From NCBI RefSeq assembly GCF_009862265.1, contig NZ_WWGX01000010.1:109-33651 (forward strand): 33,543 nucleotides of DNA, in the 5' to 3' direction. This stretch comes from Streptomyces sp. SID8352. Its GTDB lineage: Bacteria > Actinomycetota > Actinomycetes > Streptomycetales > Streptomycetaceae. Numbering within the stretch: position 1 is the first letter of the stretch; the number at the start of each line of letters is the position of its first letter. Position numbers and translations under genes: made by a program. Under the pieces are notes generated by a model, which was given only the letters and a program-made list of their open reading frames with translations, was not told the origin of the DNA and made no database searches. Positions 8,155 through 15,929 of this stretch are shown here, one piece after another.

Positions 8155-9198
8155 GTGTTCGTCGTCTGGATCAACGGCGCGTTCGGTGCGGGCAAGACCA
8201 GCACCGCACGGGAACTGATCGAACTGATCCCGGACAGCACGCTGTTCGACCCCGAGATCATCGGCGGGGCGCTCGCACACCTGCTGCCGGCCAAACGCCT
8301 CGCCGACACCGGCGACCTCCAGGACCTGCCGATCTGGCGCCGTCTCGTCGTCGACACCGCCGCCGCCCTGCTGGCCGAACTCGGGGGCACCCTCGTGGTC
8401 CCCATGACCCTGCTGCGCCAGGAGTACCGCGACGAGATCTTCGGTGGTCTCGCCGCCCGGCGGATCGCGGTCCGGCACATTCTGCTCACCCCGGCCGAAA
8501 CGATCCTGCGGGAACGGATGGCCTTCCGGGACATCCCCCCCGACCCCTCCGGCGGCGACCCGCGCGCGGGTCGGTGGTGCGACGACCGCATCGAGCCGTA
8601 CCGCACCGCCCTCGCCTCCTGGCTCGCCGCCGACGCCCATCCCATCGACACCGGCGCCCTCACCCCGTACGAGACCGCCGTGCGGATCACCGAGGCCGTC
8701 GGCACCGGCGACGCGCCCCTGTGCGACATCGTGCAGACGCCCGAACCCACCGGGGAGACGCTGGCCGCCGGGGTGCTGCTGTTCGACGCGCAGGACCGTT
8801 TCCTCCTGGTCGACCCCACCTACAAGCCCGGCTGGGAGTTCCCCGGCGGCATCGTCGAACCCGGCGAGGCACCCGCCCGCGCCGGAATGCGCGAGGTCGC
8901 CGAGGAGACCGGCATCCGCCTCACCGACGTCCCCGGACTGCTCGTCGCGGACTGGGAGCCGCCCGCGGCGCCGCATTACGGCGGGCTGCGCCTGCTCTTC
9001 GACGGCGGCCGCCTCGCTCCCGCCGACGCCGCCCGGGTGGCGCTTCCCGGCCCCGAGTTGCGCGACTGGCGCTTCGTCACCGAGGAGGAGGCCGCCGGAC
9101 TGCTGCCGCCGGTCCGCTACGAACGCCTGCGCTGGGCGCTCCGGGCGCGGGAGCGCGGCGCCGCGCTCTACCTGGAGGCGGGCGTCCCGGTCGGCTGA
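8155..9198 (+). CDS. P-loop kinase-like domain fused to Nudix hydrolase
   Basis: 347 residues from GTG 8155, preceded by GAGGGGGACC. Residues 2-20 read FVVWINGAFGAGKTSTARE, with the Walker A motif G8 to S16. The N-terminal ~190 residues resemble small P-loop nucleotide/antibiotic kinases (TLVVPMTLLRQEYRDEI, then ILLTPAETILRERM). The C-terminal ~150 residues are a Nudix hydrolase: GWEFPGGIVEPGEAPARAG and REVAEETGI from about residue 226 match GX5EX7REUXEEXGU. The pair suggests action on a nucleotide or phosphorylated metabolite, but the substrate is not evident. It stands alone, 140 bases after the small peptide gene. Confidence 0.88.
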   Translation: MFVVWINGAFGAGKTSTARELIELIPDSTLFDPEIIGGALAHLLPAKRLADTGDLQDLPIWRRLVVDTAAALLAELGGTLVVPMTLLRQEYRDEIFGGLAARRIAVRHILLTPAETILRERMAFRDIPPDPSGGDPRAGRWCDDRIEPYRTALASWLAADAHPIDTGALTPYETAVRITEAVGTGDAPLCDIVQTPEPTGETLAAGVLLFDAQDRFLLVDPTYKPGWEFPGGIVEPGEAPARAGMREVAEETGIRLTDVPGLLVADWEPPAAPHYGGLRLLFDGGRLAPADAARVALPGPELRDWRFVTEEEAAGLLPPVRYERLRWALRARERGAALYLEAGVPVG

Positions 9199-9210
9199 CC
9201 CGGGTGCCCG

Positions 9211-9267
9211 CCGGGCGGGGCCGCCTCCGCCGGGCGGGGCCGCCTCCGCCGGGCGGGGTCGCCTCCG
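9211..9267. repeat. Three 19-bp tandem repeats after the Nudix gene
   Basis: CCGGGCGGGGCCGCCTCCG occurs at 9211-9229 and 9230-9248, and with one change (T for C) at 9249-9267, starting 13 bases after the Nudix stop. Each unit contains self-complementary G and C blocks and could fold, so it may help end transcription. The stretch to 9442 holds no gene. Confidence 0.8.
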
Positions 9268-9442
9268 CCCGGCGCGACGGGGAGGCGTGGCACGTACTCC
9301 GGCGCCGTGCCCCGGCGCCGTGTTCCGGCCGCGTGCGCAGAACCTGCTTCCCGGCCGCGCGGTCCGGGACCGCGCCGGTCCGGCCCTGAGCCGGTCCCGG
9401 GCCGCGGCTCCGTGCCCGGTCCGGCGCACCGGCCGGCAGCCG

Positions 9443-10798
9443 TCAGATCGCGGCGTAGTTGCGCAGGAAGAGAGCCTCCGCCACCGACAGGCGCTCCAAC
9501 TCCTCGGGGGACACGCTCTCGTTCACCGCGTGGATCCGCGCCTCCGGCTCGCTCAGGCCGATCAGCAGGATCTCCGCCTCCGGGTAGAGCGCGGCCAGGG
9601 TGCCGCACAGCGGGATCGAACCGCCCTGTCCCGCGTACTGCATCTCCTCGCCGGGGTACGCCACCGCCATCGCGTCCGCCATCGCCCGGTACGCCGGGCT
9701 GCCGGCCCTGGCGCGGAACGGCCGGCCCTGGCCGATCCGCTCCACCTCCACCCGGGCGCCCCACGGCGTGTGCCGCTCCAGGTGCGCCTGGAGCAGGTCG
9801 GTGGCGTGCGCGGGGTCCGTGCCCGGCGGCACCCGCAGGCTGACCAGCGCGCGGGCGCTCGCCTGCACCGAGGGGGTGGCGCCGACGACCGGAGGGCAGT
9901 CGATGCCGAGCACCGTCACCGCCGGGCGGGCCCAGATCCGGTCGGCCACCGTACCGGATCCGATCAGCTCCACCCCGTCCAGCACCCGGGCGTCCTGCCG
10001 GAACCGCTCCTCGTCGTAGTGCACGCCCTCCCAGCCGCCGTTCGCCGCCAGCCCGTCGACGGCCGTCGAGCCGTCCTCGGTCCGCAGCGAGTCCAGGGTG
10101 CGGATCAGCGCGGCCAGCGCGTCGGGCGCCGCCCCGCCGAACTGACCGGAGTGCAGATTGCCCTCCAGCGTGTCGACCCGCACCCGGACCATGGTCATGC
10201 CGCGCAGCGTGGAGGTGGCGGTCGGCAGCCCGGCCCGGAAGTTGCCCGAGTCGCCGATCACGACGGTGTCCGCGGCCAGCAGGCCGGGGTGCTGTTCGGC
10301 GTACCGCTCCAGACCGCCCGTGCCCTGCTCCTCCGAGCCCTCCACGATCACCTTGACGTGCACCGGCACGCCGCCGTTCGCCTTCAGCGCGCGCAGGGCC
10401 AGCAGATGCATCAGCACACCGCCCTTGCAGTCGGCGGTCCCGCGTCCGTACCAGCGGCCGTCCCGCTCCGTCAGTTCGAACGGGGGACTGCTCCATCCGG
10501 CCTCGTCCAGCGGCGGCTGCACGTCGTAGTGGGCGTACAGCAGCACCGTCCGCGCGCCCTCCGGGCCGGGCAGCCGCCCGTAGACCGACTGGGTGCCGTC
10601 CGGGGTGTCCAGCAGGGCCACGTCCTCGAACCCCTCGGCGCGCAGCGCGGAGGCTATCCACCCGGCGGCGGCCTCGCTCTCGCCGCGCGGGAACTGGCCG
10701 AAGTCCGCCACCGACCGGAAGGCCACCAGTTCGGCGAGCTCCTCCTTCGCCCCGGGCATCAACGAGGCGACGGTCTCCGCGATCGGATTCGACGACAT
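9443..10798 (-). CDS. M20-family dipeptidase/peptidase
   Basis: 451 residues from ATG 10798. AAGGAG lies seven bases upstream, which argues against the GTG two codons earlier. It is a zinc-dependent exopeptidase of the M20 family (dipeptidase, carnosinase-like branch). TVLLYAHYDVQPP gives the first His and following Asp, WYGRGTADCKGGVLMHL the bridging Asp, and IVEGSEEQGTGGLERY the catalytic Glu and next metal ligand. The inserted dimerisation domain begins near NLHSGQFGG. C-terminal GGSIPLC and EARIHAVNESVS supply the last His ligand. No signal peptide, so cytoplasmic. Likely cleaves dipeptides or N-acyl amino acids. Divergent from the flavoprotein gene. Confidence 0.93.
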   Translation of the reverse strand: MSSNPIAETVASLMPGAKEELAELVAFRSVADFGQFPRGESEAAAGWIASALRAEGFEDVALLDTPDGTQSVYGRLPGPEGARTVLLYAHYDVQPPLDEAGWSSPPFELTERDGRWYGRGTADCKGGVLMHLLALRALKANGGVPVHVKVIVEGSEEQGTGGLERYAEQHPGLLAADTVVIGDSGNFRAGLPTATSTLRGMTMVRVRVDTLEGNLHSGQFGGAAPDALAALIRTLDSLRTEDGSTAVDGLAANGGWEGVHYDEERFRQDARVLDGVELIGSGTVADRIWARPAVTVLGIDCPPVVGATPSVQASARALVSLRVPPGTDPAHATDLLQAHLERHTPWGARVEVERIGQGRPFRARAGSPAYRAMADAMAVAYPGEEMQYAGQGGSIPLCGTLAALYPEAEILLIGLSEPEARIHAVNESVSPEELERLSVAEALFLRNYAAI

Positions 10799-10888
10799 GG
10801 GCACGCTCCTTGCGGGTACGACGTTGTAGCGGTGGAACCCCGTTCAGCCGCCCGATCCTCCCACAGTGGCCTGCGGCGATGCCCGCCG

Positions 10889-10894
10889 TAGGAT
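10889..10894 (+). promoter_or_regulatory. Candidate -10 box of the flavoprotein gene
   Basis: TAGGAT at 10889-10894 fits the Streptomyces -10 pattern. No good -35 is visible 17 bases upstream (GTGGCC). A start near 10901 would give a leader of about 40 bases to GTG 10943. Confidence 0.35.
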
Positions 10895-10942
10895 GCTGGG
10901 GGTCAGGTGCGGCATGTGGTGAGATCGGAGCAGAAGGCCATC

Positions 10943-12514
10943 GTGAGGGACGAGAACTCTTCGGCGGACGACGCGCGTCAGGTCTGGGACGTCGTGGTGG
11001 TGGGCGCGGGACCGGCCGGGTCCTCCGCCGCCTATGCCGCGGCGGTAGCGGGACGGCGCGTACTGGTGCTGGAGAAGGCGGAACTGCCCCGGTACAAGAC
11101 ATGCGGCGGTGGCATCATCGGCCCCTCGCGCGACACCCTGCCCCCCGGATTCGACCTGCCGCTGCGGGACCGGGTGCACGCGGTGACCTTCGCGAACAAC
11201 GGGCGGTTCACCCGTACCCGCCGCTCCCGCCAGATGCTCTTCGGGCTGGTCAACCGGGCCGAGTTCGACCAGCAGCTCATGGAGCACGCCCAGAAGGCGG
11301 GTGCCGAGCTGCGCACCGGCGCCACGGTGACCCGGGTGGAGCAGCACGGCTCGGCGGTCCCCGACCGGCGCACGGTCGCCGTCGTCCTCCAGGGCGGCGA
11401 GACGGTGCTGGCCCGTGCCGTGGTCGGCGCGGACGGCAGCGCCAGCCGGATAGGGGCGCACGTCGGCGTCAAGCTCGACCAGGTCGACCTCGGGCTGGAG
11501 GCGGAGATCCCGGTGCCCGAGACGGTCGCCGAGGACTGGAAGGGCCGGGTCCTCATCGACTGGGGGCCGATCCCGGGCAGCTACGGCTGGGTCTTCCCCA
11601 AGGGCGACACCCTCACCGTCGGCGTGATCTCGGCCCGCGGCGAGGGCGCGGCCACCAAGCGGTACCTGGAGGACTTCATCGGGCGGCTCGGCCTCGCCGG
11701 TTTCGAACCCACCGTCTCCTCCGGCCATCTGACGCGCTGCCGGGCCGACGACTCGCCCCTCTCGCGGGGACGGGTGCTGGTGTGCGGCGACGCCGCCGGC
11801 CTGCTGGAGCCGTGGACCCGCGAGGGCATCTCCTTCGCGCTGCGCTCGGGACGGCTCGCGGGTGAGTGGGCGGTGCGGATCGCGGAGGCGTACGACGCCG
11901 TCGACGCGCGCAAGCAGGCGCTGAACTACGCCTTCGCCGTGAAGGCGGGGCTGGGCGTCGAGATGAGCGTCGGCAAGCGGATGCTGACGATCTTCGAACG
12001 CCGACCGGGGCTTTTCCACGCGGCCCTCACCGGGTTCCGTCCGGCCTGGCGGGCCTTCCGGGACATCACGCGCGGCTCCACCACGCTGGGCGAGCTGGTG
12101 CGGACCCACCCGCTGGCGCAGCGGGCGCTGTCCGCGATGGACCGCCGGGCGGGGGCGTCCGCGGGCGGGAACGGAAACGGAAGCGGCGGGGACGGAAGCG
12201 GCGGGGACGCCGGGGGCCGGGGTGCCACCGGGGTCACGGGTGCCGCCGGGGGCGCCGCTGCGGTGGAGTCCCCCCGTGCCGACGGGGCGGAGCGGCCCGG
12301 GGACGCCGGTGACGGTGACGCGTCCCACGGTGGCGTGTCTGATGGTGGCGGTACCCGGGCGGGTGCCGGTGCCGTGGACGGAGGGTCCCTGAACGGCGGT
12401 CGGGTGGAAGGCGGTCGGGAGGACGGCGGTTCCGTGGACGGCGGCCAGGTGAACGGCGGTTCCGTGGACGGGGGCGCCGCGGACGGAGGCGGGGACGCCG
12501 GGGTCAGTTCCTGA
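10943..12514 (+). CDS. FAD-dependent geranylgeranyl-reductase-type oxidoreductase with Gly-rich tail
   Basis: About 523 residues from GTG 10943 (AGAAGG five bases upstream); the in-frame GTG 10907 would add 12 residues but lies close to the likely transcription start. The Rossmann motif VVVGAGPAGSSAAYAAAVAG binds FAD. LPRYKTCGGGIIGPSRD is characteristic of the geranylgeranyl reductase family, and VLVCGDAAGLLEPWTREGIS FALRSG is the second FAD motif. Family members reduce isoprenoid double bonds or act as general flavin monooxygenase-like enzymes. The catalytic part ends near residue 400. A tail of about 120 residues follows, almost only Gly, Asp, Ser, Ala, Val and Asn (for example DGGSVDGGQVNGGSVDGG). 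It overlaps the convergent next gene by 11 bases. Confidence 0.87.
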   Translation: MRDENSSADDARQVWDVVVVGAGPAGSSAAYAAAVAGRRVLVLEKAELPRYKTCGGGIIGPSRDTLPPGFDLPLRDRVHAVTFANNGRFTRTRRSRQMLFGLVNRAEFDQQLMEHAQKAGAELRTGATVTRVEQHGSAVPDRRTVAVVLQGGETVLARAVVGADGSASRIGAHVGVKLDQVDLGLEAEIPVPETVAEDWKGRVLIDWGPIPGSYGWVFPKGDTLTVGVISARGEGAATKRYLEDFIGRLGLAGFEPTVSSGHLTRCRADDSPLSRGRVLVCGDAAGLLEPWTREGISFALRSGRLAGEWAVRIAEAYDAVDARKQALNYAFAVKAGLGVEMSVGKRMLTIFERRPGLFHAALTGFRPAWRAFRDITRGSTTLGELVRTHPLAQRALSAMDRRAGASAGGNGNGSGGDGSGGDAGGRGATGVTGAAGGAAAVESPRADGAERPGDAGDGDASHGGVSDGGGTRAGAGAVDGGSLNGGRVEGGREDGGSVDGGQVNGGSVDGGAADGGGDAGVSS

Positions 12515-13073
12515 TCTCGATGCGGAAGACCGGGTGGTCGGGAGCGGCGGCGAGGATCTCCTCGTCGGAGGAGTCCGCGGTGACCCCCTGGAAGTATTCG
12601 TTCACCTGCCAGCCCCACCGCTTCAGATAGGTGCGCACGACGGGGAGCTTCTCCTCGTCGGGCAGTTCCACCGCCGTGAAGGCCCGGACCTTGCGCCCGA
12701 CGCGCAGTTCCCCGCCGCCCGCGGCCCGCATGTTGCGCACCCACTGGGAGTGGCCGCGCGCCGAGACGAGGTACTGCCCGTCGGCATGCCTGTGCGGATT
12801 GACCGGGACGCGCTGCATCTGTCCGCTGCGGCGCCCGCGCACCGACAGCTCCGCCGCTCCCGCGAGGCTGACGCCGCGCCGGGCCAGCCAGCCGACCAGG
12901 CGGTTGAAGCGGAGGTTCATGGGCGTGCCCCTGAGGTAGTAGGGCGCGGTGTCGGCCGAGGACGTGCTTCCGTGGTGGGCCGGGGCTGGGCTTTCCGCCG
13001 TGTTCAGCGCCGGTGCCGCTGCCGAGCCAGGGGGCGAGGTCGGGGGCTGAAGGTGGGACTTGGCCGAGGTCAT
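12504..13073 (-). CDS. Nitroreductase-family deazaflavin (F420)-dependent oxidoreductase, DUF385-like
   Basis: 189 residues from ATG 13073, six bases after GGAGG, which settles the start despite an upstream open frame. After a disordered Pro/Ser/Ala leader of about 60 residues comes the compact split beta-barrel typical of F420H2-dependent Ddn-like proteins: RGTPMNLRFNRLVGWLARRG, AELSVRGRRSGQMQRVPVN, YLVSARGHSQWVRNMRAAGG, GRKVRAFTAVELPDEEK and the C-terminal APDHPVFRIEI. The family reduces quinones, nitro compounds or similar substrates using F420. It is divergent from the TetR gene across the 19-bp repeat array, so it is the likely target of that regulator. Confidence 0.9.
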   Translation of the reverse strand: MTSAKSHLQPPTSPPGSAAAPALNTAESPAPAHHGSTSSADTAPYYLRGTPMNLRFNRLVGWLARRGVSLAGAAELSVRGRRSGQMQRVPVNPHRHADGQYLVSARGHSQWVRNMRAAGGGELRVGRKVRAFTAVELPDEEKLPVVRTYLKRWGWQVNEYFQGVTADSSDEEILAAAPDHPVFRIEIRN

Positions 13074-13232
13074 GACGGTCCTCCGGGGATGCGGCGGGTG
13101 GTGCGGCTGCTTGGGTGGGTGGTGTGGACGGGACGGGTCGTGCGGTGCGGCCTGGATGAGAGTGCGGCGGGCGAACCGGTGCCGCTCCGGTGGGCAGGGG
13201 GTGCCGTGACGTTCGATGGACCCGGGTGGCCG

Positions 13233-13790
13233 CGAGCCTTGCGAAAGCACCGCTCACGTTTGTGAGCACTGCTCTCTTTGTGCTTCCAGTGTGCGACGGG
13301 AGGTCGAGGAATGCAAGAGCACTGCTCTCGTTTGCGTGCACCGCTCTTTCTTGTGTTCGGTGCTCCTGTGTGCGGGCGGTGCTCTCCTGTGTGCCGCGAC
13401 CTCGGCTGGGTGCGGCGCTCTCGCTTGCGCACGGTGCTCCCGTTTGTGAGCGGCGCTCTCGCTGGGGTGTGGCCGCTCCCGCCCCTGTGCGGCGCTCTCT
13501 TTTGCGTGCAGTGCTCTCGCTTGCGTGGGGTGCTCGCGGGGGAGTGCGGTGTGCGCGCCCGAGAGTGGTGCTTGCGGGTCGGAGCGGTGTTCGCGGGAGA
13601 GGGCGGCGTTCTCCTGTTCTCCGCCGTCCGGGGCGGGCGCGTGTCCGTGGCTGGGGTGTCGCCGGCGAACATGGGAGGGGAGTGCTGTTCGCGCACCAGT
13701 GCACTGCTCGCAAATGCGGGCACCGTACACGTTTGCGAGCAGTGCTCGCGTCTGTGTGCACTGCTCGCACACCATGGAACACTGGCTCGC
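13233..13790. repeat. Degenerate 19-bp tandem repeat array in the TetR/DUF385 divergent region
   Basis: GCTC-type cores recur at 19-base steps over about 550 bases: 13252, 13271, then 13324, 13343, 13362, 13381, 13400, 13417, 13436, 13455, 13475, 13494, 13513, 13532, 13551, 13570, 13589, 13608, a blurred part, then 13687, 13706, 13725, 13744 and 13763. The approximate consensus is GCTCTCGTTTGCGTGCGGT. Units are diverged and three differ in length by one or two bases. Adjacent units create dyads such as GAGCACTGCTC. The period is not a multiple of three and no gene fits. The array ends at the start codon of the TetR gene. Confidence 0.85.
13701..13749. promoter_or_regulatory. Nested palindromes, likely TetR operators
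   Basis: GCACTGCTCGCAAA (13701-13714) and its exact complement at 13732-13745 form a 14-bp inverted repeat with 17 bases between. The right arm overlaps a perfect 15-base odd dyad, GCGAGCAGTGCTCGC (13735-13749). A third dyad, GTGTGC/GCACAC, follows around 13755-13772. These lie 40-90 bases before the TetR start and are the least decayed part of the 19-bp array. Confidence 0.6.
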
Positions 13791-14483
13791 ATGAGTAACC
13801 CCGCACAGGGCGTTCGCGCCCGGGCCCGGATCGAGGCGACCGCGGCCATCAAGGACGAGGCACGCAGACAACTGGCGCACGAGGGCGCCGCCAAGCTCTC
13901 CCTGCGGGCCGTCGCCCGCGAACTGGGCCTCGCCTCCTCCGCGCTCTACCGCTACTTCCCGAGCCGCGACGACCTCCTCACGGCGCTGATCATCGACGCC
14001 TACGACGCCATCGGCGCCGCCGCCGAGGCCGCGCGCGACCGGACGGCCGACGTGACCCCGGTGCGGCGCTGGATCCTGGTGTGCGAGGCGGTGCGCGACT
14101 GGGCGCTGGCGCATCCGCACGAGTACGCGCTGATCTACGGTTCGCCGGTGCCCGGTTACCACGCGCCGCAGGACACCGTGTCCTCGGCCGCGCGGGTGGC
14201 GGAGGCGCTGGTCGGCGTCGTGCGGCAGGCGTACCGGGGCCGGGGACTGGCCCAGCCCGTGCTGCCCGCCGCGCTGCGTCCCGAGGCCGAGCGGATGGCC
14301 GCGGCACTCGCCCCCGATCTGCCGCCGCAGGTGGTGGCGGCGTTCGTGGCGGCCTGGGCCGAACTGTTCGGGCTGATCGGCTTCGAGGTGTTTGGGCAGT
14401 TCCACCGGGTGGTGCAGGACCGGGAGGAGTTCTTCCGCCACGCCGTCGCTCGCCTCGCCCATGAGGTCGGCCTGGAGCACTGA
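13791..14483 (+). CDS. TetR/AcrR-family regulator with WHG-type C-terminal domain
   Basis: 230 residues from ATG 13791. The helix-turn-helix spans about residues 36-70: LSLRAVARELGLASSALYRY followed by FPSRDDLLTALI. The ligand domain has VRRWILVCEAVRDWALAHPH and EYALIYGSPVPGYHAP, the pattern of the TetR_C WHG family. No Shine-Dalgarno sequence precedes the ATG (ACTGGCTCGC), so translation may be from a leaderless or near-leaderless transcript. The open frame continues far upstream through the repeat array, but that part is not protein-like. Probably represses itself and the divergent F420-type oxidoreductase gene. Confidence 0.92.
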   Translation: MSNPAQGVRARARIEATAAIKDEARRQLAHEGAAKLSLRAVARELGLASSALYRYFPSRDDLLTALIIDAYDAIGAAAEAARDRTADVTPVRRWILVCEAVRDWALAHPHEYALIYGSPVPGYHAPQDTVSSAARVAEALVGVVRQAYRGRGLAQPVLPAALRPEAERMAAALAPDLPPQVVAAFVAAWAELFGLIGFEVFGQFHRVVQDREEFFRHAVARLAHEVGLEH

Positions 14484-14639
14484 GCGCCGGGAGTGGCGGG
14501 CGTGCTGGGCGTGATGGACGCGTCGGGCGTGCCGGACGCTCGGTGCCTCGCGCGAGCGACGTTCCCGGTGGCACCGCTCCGACGGGCCGTTCGCGTCGCT
14601 TCACCCCGTCATTCCGTCATCCCGTCACCCCGTCGGCTG

Positions 14640-15171
14640 TCCCTCGGCGACGTGCCGCGCGCGCCCGCCCCGGGGCTGGACCGGTTGTCGGAGCTGGTCG
14701 AGCAGGCGGCGGGCGTGGGACTCACGGTCGGAGTGGCGGGGGAGCCACCGGAACTGCCGCCCGCCACGGACCTCGCCGTGTTCCGGATCGTGCAGGAGGC
14801 CCTGACCAACGTCGCGCGGAACTCGGGCTCGCGCCGGGCGCGGGTGCGATGGGCGCGGGACGGGGGAGTGCTGCGTCTGGGCGTCGAGGACGACGGGCCC
14901 GCGCCCGGGGCCGTGGCGGGCGGCAGGGGCCGAGCGGGCGGCAGCGGCAACGGAGTGGCCGGAATGCGGGAACGGGCGGCGGCCCCCGGTGGCACCGTCG
15001 AGGCGGGCCCCTGCCGGACCGGGGCTCCGGGTGCGCGCGGTGCTGCCCCTCACCCCTGCGCACCGCCTCCTCCCGCCGGACCCGTCTGCCGCACCGGACC
15101 CATCCGCCGTGCCGGACACACCTATCTTGTCGGCCCCACCCGTCCCGCCGGACGCACCTGTCCTGCCCTGA
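14640..15171 (+). pseudogene. Remnant of a NarL-type sensor histidine kinase (ATPase domain only)
   Basis: The fragment begins about at LSLGDVPRAPAPGLDRLSEL and keeps the C-terminal HATPase: FRIVQEALTNVARNSGSRRA (N box), LRLGVEDDGPAPG, and GNGVAGMRERAAAPGGTVEA (G box). The N-terminal sensor region and the phospho-acceptor His (dimerisation helix) are absent; the sequence before 14640 shows no kinase similarity. After EAGPC the reading frame is wrong, and the typical ending LRVRAVLPLTPAHRLLPPD continues in another frame to TGA 15171. Truncated and frameshifted, therefore a pseudogene. Confidence 0.75.
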
Positions 15172-15264
15172 CCCGCCGGAAACACCATTCCCGCCCCGAG
15201 CAGCCCTCGTGCCGACCCCGCCCACCCCGTCGCCCACCGCACCGCACACCGAGGGCAACGGCCC

Positions 15265-15929
15265 GTGAGCCGCGTACTGCTCGCCGACGGCAAGTCCTCG
15301 GCGCGGGCGGGTCTCCGGGTTCTGCTGGACGCGGGGCCGGAACCGAGGTCGTCGGGAAGGCCGCCGACGGTGGGCGGGCGGTGCGCGCGATCCGTGAAAT
15401 GAGCCCGGACGTCGTCCTCATGGACATCCGGATGCCGACGCTGGACGGACTGGCCGCGACCCGCGGGGTCACCGGGGACGGCGCGCTCGCCGGGGTGAGG
15501 GTGGTCTTGCCGACCACCTACGAACTCGACGAGTACGTCTTCGAGGCGGTCCGGTTCGGTGCCTGGAAGTCCCTGGTCAAAGGACACCGAACCCCAGGAA
15601 CTCCTGCGCCCCGTCCGGGCGGTGGTCGTCGGGACGCCCTGCTTCAGCTGGGGGCGACGCGGCGTCGTATCGCGGAGTTCACGGCCCGCTCCAAGGAGAT
15701 CGCGGCGGGCGACGTCCTCGCCGTACTCACCGGACGGGAACGGGAGGTGATGGCCCTGGTCGGCATCGGCCTGTCCAGCGAGGCGATCGCGCGCTGCCCG
15801 GTGGTCGGCCCGTTCATCACCAAGACCCATGTCAGCCGCACCACGGTGAAGCCGGACGCCCGCGATCGGGCCCAACTCGCCGTTTTGGTCTATGAGTCGG
15901 GGTTGGTGCGCCCCGGTTGGCCGGGCTGA
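15265..15929 (+). pseudogene. Frameshifted NarL/LuxR-type response regulator
   Basis: From GTG 15265 (SRVLLADGKSSARAGLRVLL) the frame breaks near 15338 (one G too few), resumes as GTEVVGKAADGGRAVRAIRE and PDVVLMDIRMPTLDG (phospho-Asp present), breaks near 15582 (one A too many: KDTEPQELLRPV lies in the other frame), and breaks again near 15635 (one base too few). It then ends with a recognisable LuxR helix-turn-helix (LTGREREVMALVGIGLSSEA, TKTHVSRTTVK, RAQLAVLVYESGLVRPGW). The acidic pair at the N terminus is also damaged (ADG instead of ADD). Three single-base indels mark it as a pseudogene, partner of the kinase remnant upstream. Confidence 0.8.

Noticed and set aside
6598..9429. Very long minus-strand frame extending the LacI gene across the kinase and Nudix genes
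   Set aside because: The region upstream of the LacI helix-turn-helix is antisense to clear plus-strand genes and shows no domain.
13233..13790. Possible CRISPR array
   Set aside because: Units are directly abutting and diverged. There are no unique spacers between identical repeats and no cas genes.
13190..14483. Long open frames on both strands across the 19-bp array (e.g. plus frames from 13190 and 13278, minus frames from 13894 and 14480)
   Set aside because: They consist of Arg/Ser/Cys-rich low-complexity sequence generated by the 19-base repeat. The period shifts frame every unit, and only the part from ATG 13791 is protein-like.
14493..15929. A single 478-residue kinase-regulator fusion protein
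   Set aside because: The continuous frame is an accident. The kinase ending and parts of the regulator lie in another frame, and junction residues are non-homologous Pro/Arg filler.
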